From positions 62,001 through 126,000 of the forward strand of contig JAJTTP010000002.1 in NCBI GenBank assembly GCA_023313575.1: a stretch of DNA of 64,000 nt, written 5' to 3'. The DNA comes from Eutypella sp. D-1. Its lineage: Eukaryota > Ascomycota > Sordariomycetes > Xylariales > Diatrypaceae. The position numbers were made by a program, and so were the translations under genes. Positions 21,255-33,280 of this stretch are shown piece after piece (within the stretch, counting starts at the first letter, position 1; each line of letters opens with the position of its first letter). The notes under the pieces were generated by a model that worked only from the letters and a program-made list of their open reading frames with translations, was not told the DNA's origin and did no database searches.

Positions 21255-23486
21255 CAGCAGCAGTATGGCTTTAGGGCGCGAGGACGATCTTCGTGTGCTG
21301 TGGTAATATTTCAACAATTAATGTTTCCCGTCATCAATGAGCTTTCCAAGGCAGTTGTTACACTTTAGCCGAGGACTAAAATTTCCCGTGAAGCCTCTAG
21401 ACACTCTCGATGGCCACATCGTGGCGAATTCGGCCAGGAACAGCGCATCGTACCGCAGCAGGTAGGCCTGTGTCTCTCGTATCTTTCCGAGCGGATGACC
21501 CTCGTTTCCGAGGCAGCAAAGGTGCGGGCTACGAGACAGTACCCTATGACGAACGCATCGATGCCTGACATCCGCAGATTCCGTATGATGGGACTTGAAT
21601 TTGCTCATACTCCTGGTTGGATTCCATGGTTAGCACATGATAACGACTTCAACAACGAGACTTGTAAGTTCCGGTTCTATTTCGCCGTGCCTCTAGTCCC
21701 CGAGGTCAACCTTTTCTAGTCCCTCATCATTTTCGTTCCCCAGCGGCACCCCCACGAAATAACCATGTTATGTCGGGGGCCCCAGATGTTATACTTGGCG
21801 CACCGCGTGGAAGAAGTCGGGGAAGACCCGTTAGCGGCTGAGATGAGTATGCGCCTAATAATTGCTATGTATAGGCGGTAGGTCATCTAGTGCCATGGCA
21901 CGGTAAACACCACGAATGCTTGCATATCCGTACGACCGAGCTGCAGGGGCCGCCAGGCCATATCGGCAGCCCTGCATCCGGACCCTGGGTAGACATCGCA
22001 TGCCGGACTGATCTGCGTGTCGCCGGGCCCCACGACATCCGTCGGGTCCGTGGTAGGTTTCATGATCTGAAGCAAGGCTGCTGTACTGATATGACGCATT
22101 CGAGCATCGGCCCAAGGCTCGTTCTGCGTATGCGAACCCATATATATCGGCTCTCGACTGTACATGTAGTTCCGAGCCTGTAGTCAGACCGGACCCCCGC
22201 CGGGGTAGTGGCCAGAAGAATTGGACCTGCCGAGCCCCTGGCGTACTAGTAGTAGGCGTCGTTGGCTGATTTCTTGTGGCCACGGTTGCCCAGGCTTGAA
22301 GAGACTCTCGCCAAGGAGTGGCGAAGATGGTTTCAAACACCGGCGAAGCACTTGTGTTATTACGGAATAGGAGGATTCGCCTCAAGCCCCTTTGCCGAGA
22401 AGGATCTCGGACTAGTCATGAAAAGGACACAACGGGTTATGGTGGCTTGCCGTTTTTGACATACCGAGCTCTAGGGCTAGTATACCAAGTATACGCACTA
22501 CTATCCACATGGATCTATACTCCACATGCGGCTCACCTACACAAGAAAATTTTCTTTCGATATGTAGGGATCGCATAGTTGATGGAGCAGGTTAGAGACC
22601 ATTGTGACCCAGCAGGTGCTGGTACAATTTCCCAGGTACGCTGTGCGATGTCTGGCTGAGATGTAGGCAAATAGTATACGAAGAGACTCGATAAGGCTCA
22701 GCAATTACTGGTTAGGATTGGTTCACAAGAAGGTATGTCTTGCTGCTTGTTCACCCTGTGTCCTGCGATGGAATGCAGGGTCGAAAAGAGAGAACATCTG
22801 CAGCCGATTGCGGCGGTCTGCATCATAGCAACACGGGTTTTGACTGGCATCTCATTGGTCGAAGTAGGTCATCTCTAGCTATACGTAGCACGGCAGAGGC
22901 GTTCTATTGGAGTCCAGACCAAGTCATTATCCTGTTCAAGCCCATGCGGCTTGATAATATCTTACAGGATTATTTATGTAGTACATGTCGCCGACCTGCT
23001 CCCCAGCTAACCCAGTAGCTCCCCCCATCTCGTGTCGAGGGCCATCGAATAACGATTCCTCTCATTAGTCAATGATTCCCACTACTAGAATGAGACAATA
23101 AGACCAAGGCGCTAGCTAACGTTGTGTTGTTGGGTGGTCGGAGAGTAAAATTTTTGGCGCAACCAAGCATTCCAAGCATCACAAAGCCGCCTCTCGGCTA
23201 GTGCTTGATTCGTTTCCGCAAGGGTAGCCAAGAATCCAAGACCTGACTGCCCGCCCAGGTAGCCGCCTACATTAAGTACGCCCAGGCAAGACGGCCCAGT
23301 AGCTAAGCCAAAACGGCTCGAAGCGCACAATTTCTCGTGCCACATTTGACAAGGAAGCATTGTACAACAGATTATGATTTATGGTTGTTACCTGGATTAC
23401 TCCGCAGCAAGAACATGGGGTTCAGAAGCTGAGAGGGGGTTGCTAGTTAACACGAACTGCACGAGACCCGTGAGGACAATGAGTCC

Positions 23487-23514
23487 GGGTCCGGGGGTTA
23501 CTGGGGGTATGGGG
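23487..23514 (+). other. putative G-quadruplex motif
   Basis: Four guanine runs of 3, 5, 5 and 4 bases separated by loops of 3, 5 and 3 bases, which meets the usual G3+N1-7 rule. It is followed by further G- and C-rich sequence to about 23,640. Confidence 0.5.
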
Positions 23515-24380
23515 TCCCCGCGGCGGTTGGCTGTTACCCCCAGCCAATTTGGTTCTGGGGCAAGATGGGGCCGCCTCTCATTTTACCTTCGATTGCAATT
23601 GGGGAAAATGGGGTGTACCATCGTGCCAGACCCCTAGCGGTCGGGGGTTGCTGGGCTGACGACATGTCGCACGTGTCTCGTCTAGTCCATCTCACGTAGT
23701 CGGAAATATCCGCGTATCTCCCCCGTCCTACCTAAACTACTTTCGCGTAAATGATCCAGAGGCTGGAAGGCTGGCTCCGTGGGGTGGATGGCCCCATGGG
23801 CCGCCGTTCAACGTTAGCGTGTAGCTGGAGAAAAGTAGGCAAGTAGGCAAGCAAGTTAGCTGGTTACGCTGCTCAGCCGTGCCTCTATGGTCTGTGGAGT
23901 TAGATCTCTCCTCTGACGAACTTCACCCCGGACCTGACCCCGTCGGTAAACTGTAGTAGTAATACGTGCCCGTCGCCAAGGCCATTGTGCCGGTACTACG
24001 AGAACCTTTTGAAATCCTTCTCCGCAAAGATCTGCCCGTCACGGTTGTTGGAGACTTGGAGTTTGGCCGAGAGAAGCTTGGCCTACTTATGGCTTATCTT
24101 GGCTGAGCCTTGGCTCACCAATGGCGGCTCAGCTAGTTCTCCCTGGCCCGCCCCAATGCCCTGCACGTAACCTTGCGATATCGATGATCTCTATGCCACC
24201 GCTCCCTGGGAAAGTAATGTAGTCACGCAGTGTAACAAAATGAGGGGAGGGATTGGCCAATGTTTCGCCCGCACTTATCTCTGGGATCTTGCCAGTTGTG
24301 GCATCTGACTCTGACGCCGCCGCCATGAGGAGGAGAGGAGTAGCGTGCCACGAGGGGAGGGATGCTGATGATTCCCGCCC

Positions 24381-24398
24381 GGTGTGTGTGTGTGTGTG
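24381..24398. repeat. (GT)n microsatellite
   Basis: About nine GT units, roughly 150 bases upstream of the JEN-type permease start codon. Confidence 0.85.
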
Positions 24399-24549
24399 CC
24401 CATGTATATGAGGGCGACGTTCCCCCGCTGCGATAGCACCGACAGAGCCCTGTTTCCCTTCTCCCATCCCTCGAGCCTTACTACCTACGGAGCCGGCTTC
24501 CATTGACCATCCTCACCACGAACGCAAGGAGACCCGGAAGAGGACCAAG

Positions 24550-26300
24550 ATGGCCACAGCATACGAGCCAGCCGACCCTATCGTCAAGGGCATCTTGCCG
24601 ACGGCAAAACAGTCATGGAAGGACCTCTTCAAGTGGAAGCAGAGGGTCGTCGTGACCAACGAGGATGGCGAGACGCACACTGAGTGGCGCGCCCCCGAGC
24701 CGCTGAAGAACCCGATCTCACTGATGCTGCAGCTCAGCCCCATGGACGGGCTGCACTTCTTCGTGGGCTTCTTCGCCTGGACTGCTGACGCCTTCGACTT
24801 CCATGCTCTCTCCATCCAGACGTATAAGCTGGCTGATTACTACGATGTGTCCAAGACGAGTATCACCGAGGCCATCACCCTGACGCTACTCTTGCGGTCC
24901 GTGGGCGCCGCCGTCTTCGGTCTGCTCGGTGACCGTTTCGGTCGGAAGTGGCCTATGGTCGCCAACATGATCATTCTTGGTGAGTCACCATCCCCCCGCG
25001 GCCGCTGCTGAGTCTTCAACCGTATTGGCGTGGCTAACTGGCAATTCAGGTCTCCTGCAAGTCGCGACTATCTATGCCACCACTTTCCAGCAGTTTCTAG
25101 CAGTGCGGTCCCTCTTCGGTCTCTTCATGGGTGGTGTGTACGGCAACGCCGTTGCCATGGCTCTTGAGAACTGCCCGTATGTCATCCCATTATAAAGAAC
25201 AACAGCACCCCCTCCCTCTTTACAATCCAGTTCGACTAACAACGTGCGATAGTACCGATGCTCGTGGTCTGATGAGCGGTATCCTTCAACAAGGTTACTC
25301 GTTCGGGTACGTGCTCGCAGCTTGCGCCAACCTGGGCGTGGGCGGCGCGACGGAGACCTGGAAGACGGTCTTCTGGATTGCGGCCGGCCTGTCGTTCGCG
25401 GCCGGTATCCTACGCTGCTTCTTCCCCGAGTCGGAGCAGTTCCTGGAGAACAAGAAGAACGGACACAAGATCAGCGCCGCCGACTTCTGGGCCGAGACCA
25501 AGTCCATGATGGCCAAGGAGTGGAAGATGGTCGTCTACTGCATCATCCTCATGACCTGGTTCAACTACTACTCCCACACGAGCCAGGACAGCTACACGAC
25601 CTTCATGATCTCGCAGAAGGGTCTTAGCAGCGATGCTGGAACCCGTGCCAGTATCTGGATGAAGACTGGAGCCTGCGTGGGTGGTACCATCATTGGTAAG
25701 AACCCCTTTAGTAGCCCATGTGTGTAGGACGGTCCTTACTAACGCGACTCCCTTGTAGGCTACTTCTCGCAGTGGATTGGACGACGCCGGGCGATCATCG
25801 GGGCTGCCCTGATCAGCGGCTGCCTCATCCCGGCCTGGATCCTGCCTACCGGAGAGGCGGGGCTGTCGGCGAGCGGCTTCGTCATGCAATTCTTCGTGCA
25901 GGGGGCCTGGGGTGTAATCCCGATCCACCTGAACGAGCTCTCGCCGCAGGCGTACCGGTCCAGCTTCCCGGGTATCACGTACCAGGTGGGCAACATGATC
26001 TCGTCGCCGTCGGCGCAGATCGTCAACGCGATCGCGGAGTCGACCTTCATTCGGGGTCCGGGCGGCAAGATGGTCGAGGCGTACGGCCCCACGATGGGCG
26101 TCGCCACGGCGATCATCGCCACGGGCATCGCGGTCACGGCGGCCTTCGGACCCGAGCGTCGCGGTATCTCCTTCGCGCACGCGGTCGCGGGTGCCCATAA
26201 TGACGTCGAGAAGGCCGTTGTCGAGAAGCACATCGACAACGACCACGCATCGATTGACGAAAAGCCCACCGAGGCCAAGGTTGAAGATCAGAAGTCCTAG
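24550..26300 (+). CDS. JEN1: monocarboxylate (lactate/pyruvate) permease, JEN1 family
   Basis: Proton symporter importing lactate, pyruvate or dicarboxylates through the plasma membrane. Exons 24550-24979, 25050-25176, 25253-25695 and 25759-26300 give 513 residues. The decisive sign is the JEN signature NxxS/THxS/TQDxxxT, present as NYYSHTSQDSYTT at about residues 290-302. Also seen: WTADAFDFHALSIQ in helix 1, the MFS motif GDRFGRKWPM, and GVIPIHLNELSP. Both tails are hydrophilic and cytosolic; the C-terminal tail is Lys/Glu/Asp-rich. Yeast JEN1 is repressed by glucose and induced by non-fermentable carbon; regulation here is not visible. Its place after the purine permease could mean it exports or imports an acid made by the cluster enzymes, or it may simply be the next gene. 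Confidence 0.95.
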
Positions 26301-26871
26301 ATGGCAGGGGCGTATGGCTCCGTGTCTGTGACGGTCCTCCATTCCAGGAATGTAGAGCGTGGGGCTCCCTGCGACGTGAAGATGGTGGAAAACAGGTGAT
26401 GGACTGTCATTGTGAAGCCTCTTATGGACGAGGCCAGCACTGAGCTGCCCGTAGTTTGTCGCTAGCCGACTAGAAATAGTTATACTACTTCGTGAAACTT
26501 ATACATGGTCCTCGACTCGTGATCCTGATGTCGCCATTGACTGGAGTGGCCCTTCTATGTGCCATGGTCTATATGTCTCATATATGTGTTCGGTGGTGCG
26601 AATACTACACTCGGATATTCATGGTCGGCATATTTAGTGTCGGGAAATCCGCGGTTTGTCTAGGCATTTCGCGCATGTAGGACCAAGCTTTAAGTGTCGC
26701 GTATCGCTTGTGGTAGCGTCGCCCAGATGCCTCTACGCATTCCTATGTCCCATGAGTGACCTACTTCATGCCAACGCCTCGGCTTGAGCCGACTTGGGAT
26801 TCCAGCTACCAGTATGCAGGCTATGTGTTACGTTACCCAGGTGTTCCGGAGACACTCCCGTACGCTCGCAA

Positions 26872-26886
26872 CCCCCCCCCCCCCCC
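26872..26886. repeat. poly-C run (15)
   Basis: Uninterrupted C15. Its exact length may be affected by sequencing of homopolymers. Confidence 0.8.
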
Positions 26887-28111
26887 ATCGCCGGGACCGA
26901 CTCTTGCATATATTGCTGCATGAACATGGGGGTTGAGGCATGCCCGTCTGACCCAGCTCGGCTGCTGCCCTACCCAGCTACTTAGGGCGTATCTGACTGC
27001 CCGGACAGTTTCTGTATTGATTTCGCAGGTCGGTTTGCTTTATAAAGTCTCTACATATTTCACCCGCACAGGCCTAGGTCTCCTTTTCCCATCTACAGAT
27101 CCACGCGGTTCTTCCTGGCACAGCGTGGTATCCTTAGACACCTCGCCTCATCCACCTTTTCAAGTCTCATATTAAGAGGAACAGGCCCAGTCGCGAATCC
27201 ACTGATAACGCTCGTGGCACCAATACAGCGACGGGTGCGTCGATGACTTGGAGCAATCGCCTCTTTCCTTTGTTCTCTATACTTCCACCATCTCCAATAC
27301 AGGCGGGATTGAGGATACGCTCTATGTACTTCTCCTCCGATTAGCTAATTGGCCGGGCACTGTTTCCCTTACGATATAGTGTATTCTAAACGACTGAATG
27401 CTGTCTACTCTGCCGGGTCCATCACCATATCAATCTAGCGGGCGTCCGCCCGTTCGACTACATACCTAGGAATCATCATTCCACTAGATACCTATAACAC
27501 GTCTTGAAAACTTGGTGATAGCATCGGGCCACCACACCGCATCGACTAAAGCGTCGCTATATACGTACCTAGACTTTCTTATTAGGCTTCCATACTGCTG
27601 TATTGCAGCGGAGTTAGTCCTCCCTACATGTAATATCCACATCCATTAGATTATACCTGAAACTGTCTGGCTTGAATCTCCTCCCCTGCTATTTATTCTG
27701 GCGCTTTCACGTAACCGGCTAGTCCATCTGAAGAGATCATCCCACAACCAATTAGAAAGGCACGAAAAAAGAAGAGTCCCTGCTCGATGTCGTCATTTGA
27801 GAGAGAGCTTTTCGGTCCCATGACGAGGGTTACCGTGCTGCCTACCCGTTTGCCGTGTTGCCGTGGCTTGGTATTGTTGGGGTGGCCTTTTTATCTTTCT
27901 TCTGCTTGTTTCTTCCAGTCATTTCTTAGTTAAAAAAAAAGTCTTGTCGAGCTGGAAATTTGGGAACGCAAGCCACGCAGCTGCTACGGGTGTTATAGCG
28001 TGCAAAATAGAGGCTTATGGCAGAAGGAGGAAGTGTGAACGTTAACCAATGGCTAGCTGGGCTAGTAGCGTGGTGATCTCATCTGAGTCTGAATATAAAA
28101 TTAAGATTCCA

Positions 28112-28156
28112 GGCGGCATATTCATAGGAGATATGCGAGACCCGACATATGCCGCC
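28112..28156. repeat. 10-bp perfect inverted repeat, 25-base loop
   Basis: GGCGGCATAT pairs exactly with ATATGCCGCC. It stands alone in gene-poor sequence; it could form a hairpin or be a small mobile-element end. Confidence 0.5.
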
Positions 28157-29002
28157 ATGATTTAAGCGGACATTCCTTCTTTAGGTCCATCACGGTCCAG
28201 TGAGACTAGGCAGATAAAGTTGTCTAGATCTGAACCCTCCCTGCCAACCTGCCCGCCTGCCACTGCCTCCCAGGGATGCCTAGAGATACGGTCGGATATA
28301 CCCAGGATGTTCACGTCATCGGCGAATCACCAGCCAGGTTTGAACGGGCTTGCCATTGCCTCTACCTCTACCTCTTGCAAGGTTCAGCCAGAGCAGTGTG
28401 GCTGAATAAGTGAGTGTGTGTGAATGTCCCGAGGTCAAGAATCATACACATCCCCCCATTGGATTATCCCTCTGACGTACTCAATCGAACCACAGAACCA
28501 TAATCACCTGTGACCCAAAAGGTTTACGCTTTTACGCTCCATACTTAGGCTTTAGTACAAGGTAGAACAGTAGTATTTTGCGGCCTAGCCCAGCCCAGCT
28601 TTCCTTACCAGTCTTCGCGACTTTACCTCGTAGGGAAGTTAGCGCTTCAAGACATTTTATATAAGTGTGGGTGGATAAACCCGGCGGGTGGTCATACCTA
28701 TGAGTAGCATATTTCATATGATTCACATACCAGGTCGTATTCCTGAAGGTAGACAGACAAACGAACCAGACCACCAATATACGTCAGGTTCCCGGGTTCT
28801 CGAGCTTTTCCCTCGTCGTTTGCATCCTTGCATAAACAACGAGGACTGCAGATAACATAATCGCCCATACACTGTCATCGCATACACCATCGTCGCTTAC
28901 CTGCTGCATACGGTGGAATCCTACGTAGCTACCTAATACTGAGCTTAGGTTAGGCTATCTGCATCTTGTGATATCGCCGCCCTCGCTCCTCCTTGCCCCG
29001 AC

Positions 29003-29028
29003 ACCGATACCGATACCGATACCGATAC
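29003..29028. repeat. (ACCGAT)n hexanucleotide repeat
   Basis: About four and a half copies of ACCGAT, ending some 30 bases before the start codon of the MARVEL-type gene, so within its leader or core promoter. Confidence 0.75.
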
Positions 29029-29057
29029 CCTAGCCCGAAGACGCAGCATCCGCAACG

Positions 29058-29742
29058 ATGCCGGAATTCGGCCTCATCAGCATAGCCTACATCGTAGGCG
29101 CGGTGTTCGCCATCATCGAGCTTGGGCTAACAGCATACCGTACGTCTGCGCCCCTTACCACCCCCGTTCCCTTACTTCTCAGCACCTAAGTAGCAGACCG
29201 AAAAGAAAAAAAGAAGGAAATAAAAGAGAGAAAAAAAAACTAACCGCAAATAGTGGCCAGTTTATTCGACGGGCGGGTCTGGGGGTACAACTACTCGTCG
29301 CCGCGGGTGAACTTCATGATCTTCAACTCGGTGTGGTCGCTGCTGGTGCTAGCGTACATCGCGCTGGCGCCGAAATTCGCGGCGCCGATATTCCACCGGC
29401 TCGTCGCCGTCGCCGCCACGGGCGTCACCGCCATCTTCTGGTTCGCGGGCGCCATCGCGCTCGCGGTCGTCGGCGCCGGCGGGACGTGGGGGGCTGCTGC
29501 TGCGTTTGGGTTTTTTCTGTGGTGAGTCTAACTTATCTTTTTTTTGGAGGGGGGGGGAGGGAGAGGCTCTTTTATTCTAATTTCTATCTTCACCCACCCC
29601 GCCGCATTATTCGCTGCCCACTAGCTAACCTTCCCGGTACAGGGTCATCTTCACCGGGCTGTTCGTCCTCGACGTCCTCGAGAACCGGCGCGGCCCCATC
29701 ATGCCGCAGAAGAACACCCCCTCCGCGCACCCCGGGGTATAG
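29058..29742 (+). CDS. MARVEL-type four-helix membrane protein
   Basis: Small integral membrane protein; MARVEL proteins organise membrane domains and vesicle traffic. Exons 29058-29139, 29254-29521 and 29643-29742 give 149 residues. Four hydrophobic helices are evident: residues about 5-27 (ISIAYIVGAVFAIIELGL), 45-65 (FMIFNSVWSLLVLAYIAL), 72-95 (VAATGVTAIFWFAGAIALAV) and 103-127 (AAFGFFLWVIFTGLFVLDVL). The helix 3 motif FWFAGAIALA is typical of fungal MARVEL proteins. Termini are short and probably cytosolic. Third-position GC is very high. Introns contain long A-rich and T/G-rich runs, yet splice sites (GTACGT..TAG and GTGAGT..CAG) are standard. Exact function unknown. Confidence 0.85.
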
Positions 29743-30383
29743 TTACCTGCCTACCTTATGAAGTAGGCAACTCGCGACCGACTGCCACAACCTCTGCCGC
29801 TGCGCCCGGTGCAGCCCGACTGCATGCGCCCCGCGGGTTCATCCGAACACACACCGCAACATAGCTCGACCCAGCTACCGTCGATAATACACATACATCA
29901 CGGCGTATGCACCTTCTGAGAAAAACCCACGTTGAATTCTTCATTTCACTTTTTGCCCGTCGGGCTTTTGGTTCTTTTTTTTTGGTTTCTTTTTTTCTTC
30001 ACAACTCCATCCCCATTCCCAAAATATCCAACCTCCCGGGACATTCCAAAACGGCGTTATGACGGGGGTTGATAGGGGAATGTGCTTTCACGAGAAGGAC
30101 GATGACGACGGAGCATAGTTTGGCTGGTTGGTTGATACCCCTTCATTCAGTGATGGACGAGACGATGCGATGCGATGCGATGTTTTCTGGACGAGAGAAA
30201 AAAAAAGTAAAATTTGTGCACGAACTCGCGCCCTTTGCGCTGCGCTGCGCTACTGCGGCTGTGGGGATGGGCGGTAGGAGAGGAGACCGACACTCGAGAC
30301 GAGGAGTGTCGGTCTTCAACTCAGCCGGGTCCATCGGTTCGGTTTCCCGTATTGCCCTCTCCTCTCAGCTCGTCTATGTTACG

Positions 30384-30410
30384 CGCGTGCGTGCGTGCGT
30401 GCGTGCGTGC
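30384..30410. repeat. (GTGC)n microsatellite
   Basis: About six GTGC units in a purine/pyrimidine-alternating stretch able to adopt Z-DNA. Confidence 0.85.
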
Positions 30411-31239
30411 ATGAAGTTACACCTATCCGCGCGGGGAAACAGGGAATAGCGATGGGAATAGGGGTACCGAATCGTGTGGTATGAGTATGGTATGATGATT
30501 TTTTTTAATTTTGAGGGGTTCTCTTTTATGCGACACACGAACGAACGAAACGATAGGGATGCCGGAGGAGGTTGAATACTTGGTCCTACGACGGCAGCTT
30601 GCATAATGCGTCTGGTAGTAGGTAGTCAGCTGGTCACGATAGGGCGTGCGTGGGGTATATTTAATTAATACACGGCGATGATACCCAGTCAGCCTCTCTT
30701 CACTCGCGAGGAACCACGGCAAGTCAAGTCAAGTTCACCTTTGTTTCCCCGAGCTGTCCGAGTTACCTAAGTTAGTGCAGTGCAGTGCAGTGCATTCATA
30801 GGGCATAGGTAGGTCAGCTGCGCAGGATCTCCTCGACTGGAGGAAGTCGTCCGATCCGTGATATATATACATATCTGACCTGGCCTGACCTAGCCATCCA
30901 TGCACTACGCGATGGCACGTAGGTCGACGACGGAGGTGATACGATACGTATAGTCATCATTATCATTGTAGTAGTAGTTCTAGTAGTAACAGTAATAGTA
31001 CGGCTGCAGGACTCAGGGCGTATGGCTTCCATATATATACCCGCCTAGGGCTCGGGGTTTTGCATAAACAAGTAACCTTCCTCCCAGGCAAGCAGGCAAT
31101 ACCTACAAGTGGTAGCATCTTCCGCCGCGACCTATCCTAATACAAAAACCTTTCTCCCGGGCCGCCGCCTCACGTTCAGACCGTGATCTGCTCTCGTTGA
31201 AACTGAGGCGACCAGTCCCTCCCACGGCACGTCTTCATC

Positions 31240-31704
31240 TTGTCGTGCATCTCCACCATACTTGGTATCGTCAGCGCAAAATCACGCACACAAACAGCTT
31301 CACCCTTCCACACACTTTCGTCCAGATCGCCCATATTTTTCTCCATCTCTGTTCCCGGCTTCTACCCTTGTCTCGACATCTCCCATAGCTCTAGAGACTC
31401 CGTCGTGGTGGGCAATGACGTCCACGGAGGGCTCCACGCGCACGATGGAGTCGTGGACATTATCACATCTGCTGAAGCTCCAGATGTCATTTCTTTCGTC
31501 AACGACCCAGACGCATCGTACGACCAAGCTTAGATACATCGAAGACTGCCCACGAGGGTGCGTTCACTGCGGCTGATCTAACCTCTACCTCTTCGTCTTC
31601 TTCCTCGGGGTTCCTACTTACCGATGAGGTACTTGCGGTGCTTCAGAATGACGACGCCATGGTCGATGACGTCTGGAACGCTGTGATGACTGCCTCCAGA
31701 TAAG
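31240..31704 (+). pseudogene. possible small gene, frame-split (uncertain)
   Basis: One frame is open from the ATG at 31,240 to a TAG at 31,531 and ends in an acidic, coding-like stretch (about GVVDIITSAEAPDVISFVND). A second frame, open immediately afterwards, runs to a TAA at about 31,704 and reads LDTSKTAHEGAFTAADL, a serine run, then FLLTDEVLAVLQNDDAMVDD. The two fit together as one small acidic protein if a single base was lost near 31,530, or if an undetected intron bridges them (acceptor CGAAG near 31,545 would suit). No family is recognised. It could be a broken gene, an assembly error or chance. Confidence 0.3.
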
Positions 31705-32879
31705 CCACCCTCGGCACATGTAAGCTGTTGCGTAGGTCTACACACGTAACACGAACATACCTAAGTATACTGACTGGCTAGCTAAGCGGCTAACTGGCTG
31801 GCTGGGGTAGTGCGGACTACGCAAGGCCTTCACTTCAACTCAACGTTGACTTCATACCAAATCGCAATGGAAATCTAAATCCAAATCCAAGTCCTCAATC
31901 CAAGGTGTTCGGTTCGGTACATACACTACCTGGCGTAAAAAGAAGTATCACCACATGACCACATAGCCAACTAAATGAACAGAAGAGCTAGGAAGCACAC
32001 ACATAGCTAACTATTTACATTAAAAAAGGGGTTGATAGCTCGCTCTTACGTCTCTCTTCCCCTTATCATACCACCACATCGCATCGCATAACATTCCGCC
32101 ATCCTATCCAACACCGAAGTTCAATATCCCTTAACAACCTAACCTAAGGCTAGGCCCAAGCTTCCGCATCCGGCTCTTCATACCTCCTAAAGAGAGTTCA
32201 AGGCATTACCCAATATCGACACTATACTCGAACATACCAAACCAAACCAAAGACACCACTGCAGACCTAGTTGTGTAGACACAAACGGTGTGGCCTCTGG
32301 CGTCAGAAACGAGTTCGTTGCGGGAGTGAGTGGACGATGTAGGGGGGTGGTGATCAGTTACAGACGGCGCCGTAGGGGGCCTTGGGTGGTCGCGATAGAC
32401 GGCGTCCTGCGGCGGACTTTAGGACTATGGATGGATACCAAAGAACGCTATCCCGTGGTGAAGATGCCCGAGTAAACTACCTACGCGAGTGATGACTCCT
32501 CGGCCGGCGCCCAGGGATTTCGGGGAGTGGAATGTGTGCTCGCTTTCGACGTTCTCTCGCTCGCGGTGTGACCCAGACTACGATATCAGACGGAGATAGT
32601 CCTTTCTCGACCGTCTATCTGTACCCTTATACCCGCCATTCATCCATCAATAATGGTATGGTGACTTTACTTCCGGGACCATCTTTTGTTCAAAGGTGGC
32701 TGGCGATGAACTTGGTAATCGTCAGGAACCGACCGCCCCATCGGCGTCGAAACCGGCGGGATATATACCGCCAGTCCTCAGAGTAGGCGTTTGGTCTCGC
32801 TGCATACATAATGGCGATGAGGTAGGTGTCTCCGAGAGGAGTATATGATGGCGAGAGGGCTTGGATGGTTCGCCTGACA

Positions 32880-33280
32880 TAACACAGCCCAGCCCACGCA
32901 GCATAATATAGCAACACATTATCGCGTACCATAACATCGCGTAACATGACATATTATCGCATAATATATTATAACATAACATAACGTAACATAGCCCACC
33001 CACACAGCGTGATATAATATAGCCTACCCAGCATAGCCCATCCAGCATAGCCCATCCAGCATAGCATCACATCGGATCATATCGTCGTATCGCATCGCAT
33101 ACCATCGCAGCATAGGCCACGCAACATAGCTTACGCAGCAGCATAGCCTACGCAGCATAGTATAGCTCACCCAGCATAGCCCACCCAACGTAATATAATA
33201 TAGCACAGCCCAGCGTAATATAGTATAGCACAGCTCACCTAGCATACCATACCTACCATACCTACCATACCTACCACATA
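32880..33280. repeat. degenerate minisatellite of ACATA / AGCATAGCCCA units
   Basis: About 400 bases of imperfect, tandem, 5- to 13-base units such as CAGCATAGCCCAT, GTAATATA and TAACATA, grading into CATACCTAC repeats at 33,240-33,275. Apparent open frames through it are by-products of the repeat. Confidence 0.75.

Larger units (their letters stand above)
21255..24549. other. 3.3 kb gene-poor interval
   Basis: No supported gene. Open frames under 180 codons occur on both strands and overlap each other. Contents seen: a G-rich four-run motif at 23,487-23,514, a CT/TG microsatellite at 24,381-24,398 just before the JEN-type gene, and an 82-codon minus frame at 23,112-23,360 of unknown origin. 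No transposon termini were recognised. The right end must contain the carboxylate permease promoter. Confidence 0.5.
26301..29057. other. 2.8 kb gene-poor interval
   Basis: No supported gene. Contains a 15-base C run (26,872-26,886), a 10-bp inverted repeat at 28,112-28,156 and a hexanucleotide repeat directly before the next gene. Short open frames lack family signatures. Confidence 0.5.

Noticed and set aside
23112..23360. 82-codon minus-strand frame as a possible transposase relic
   Set aside because: No transposase motif, no terminal repeats and no continuation on either side.
25410..26342. 310-codon minus-strand frame opposite the JEN-type permease
   Set aside because: Arg/Asp-rich antisense translation of GC-rich codons; the plus strand carries the JEN signature.
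29003..29028. Direct repeats considered as a CRISPR-like or telomere-like array
   Set aside because: Short uninterrupted hexanucleotide repeat without spacers, not TTAGGG, in a eukaryotic spacer.
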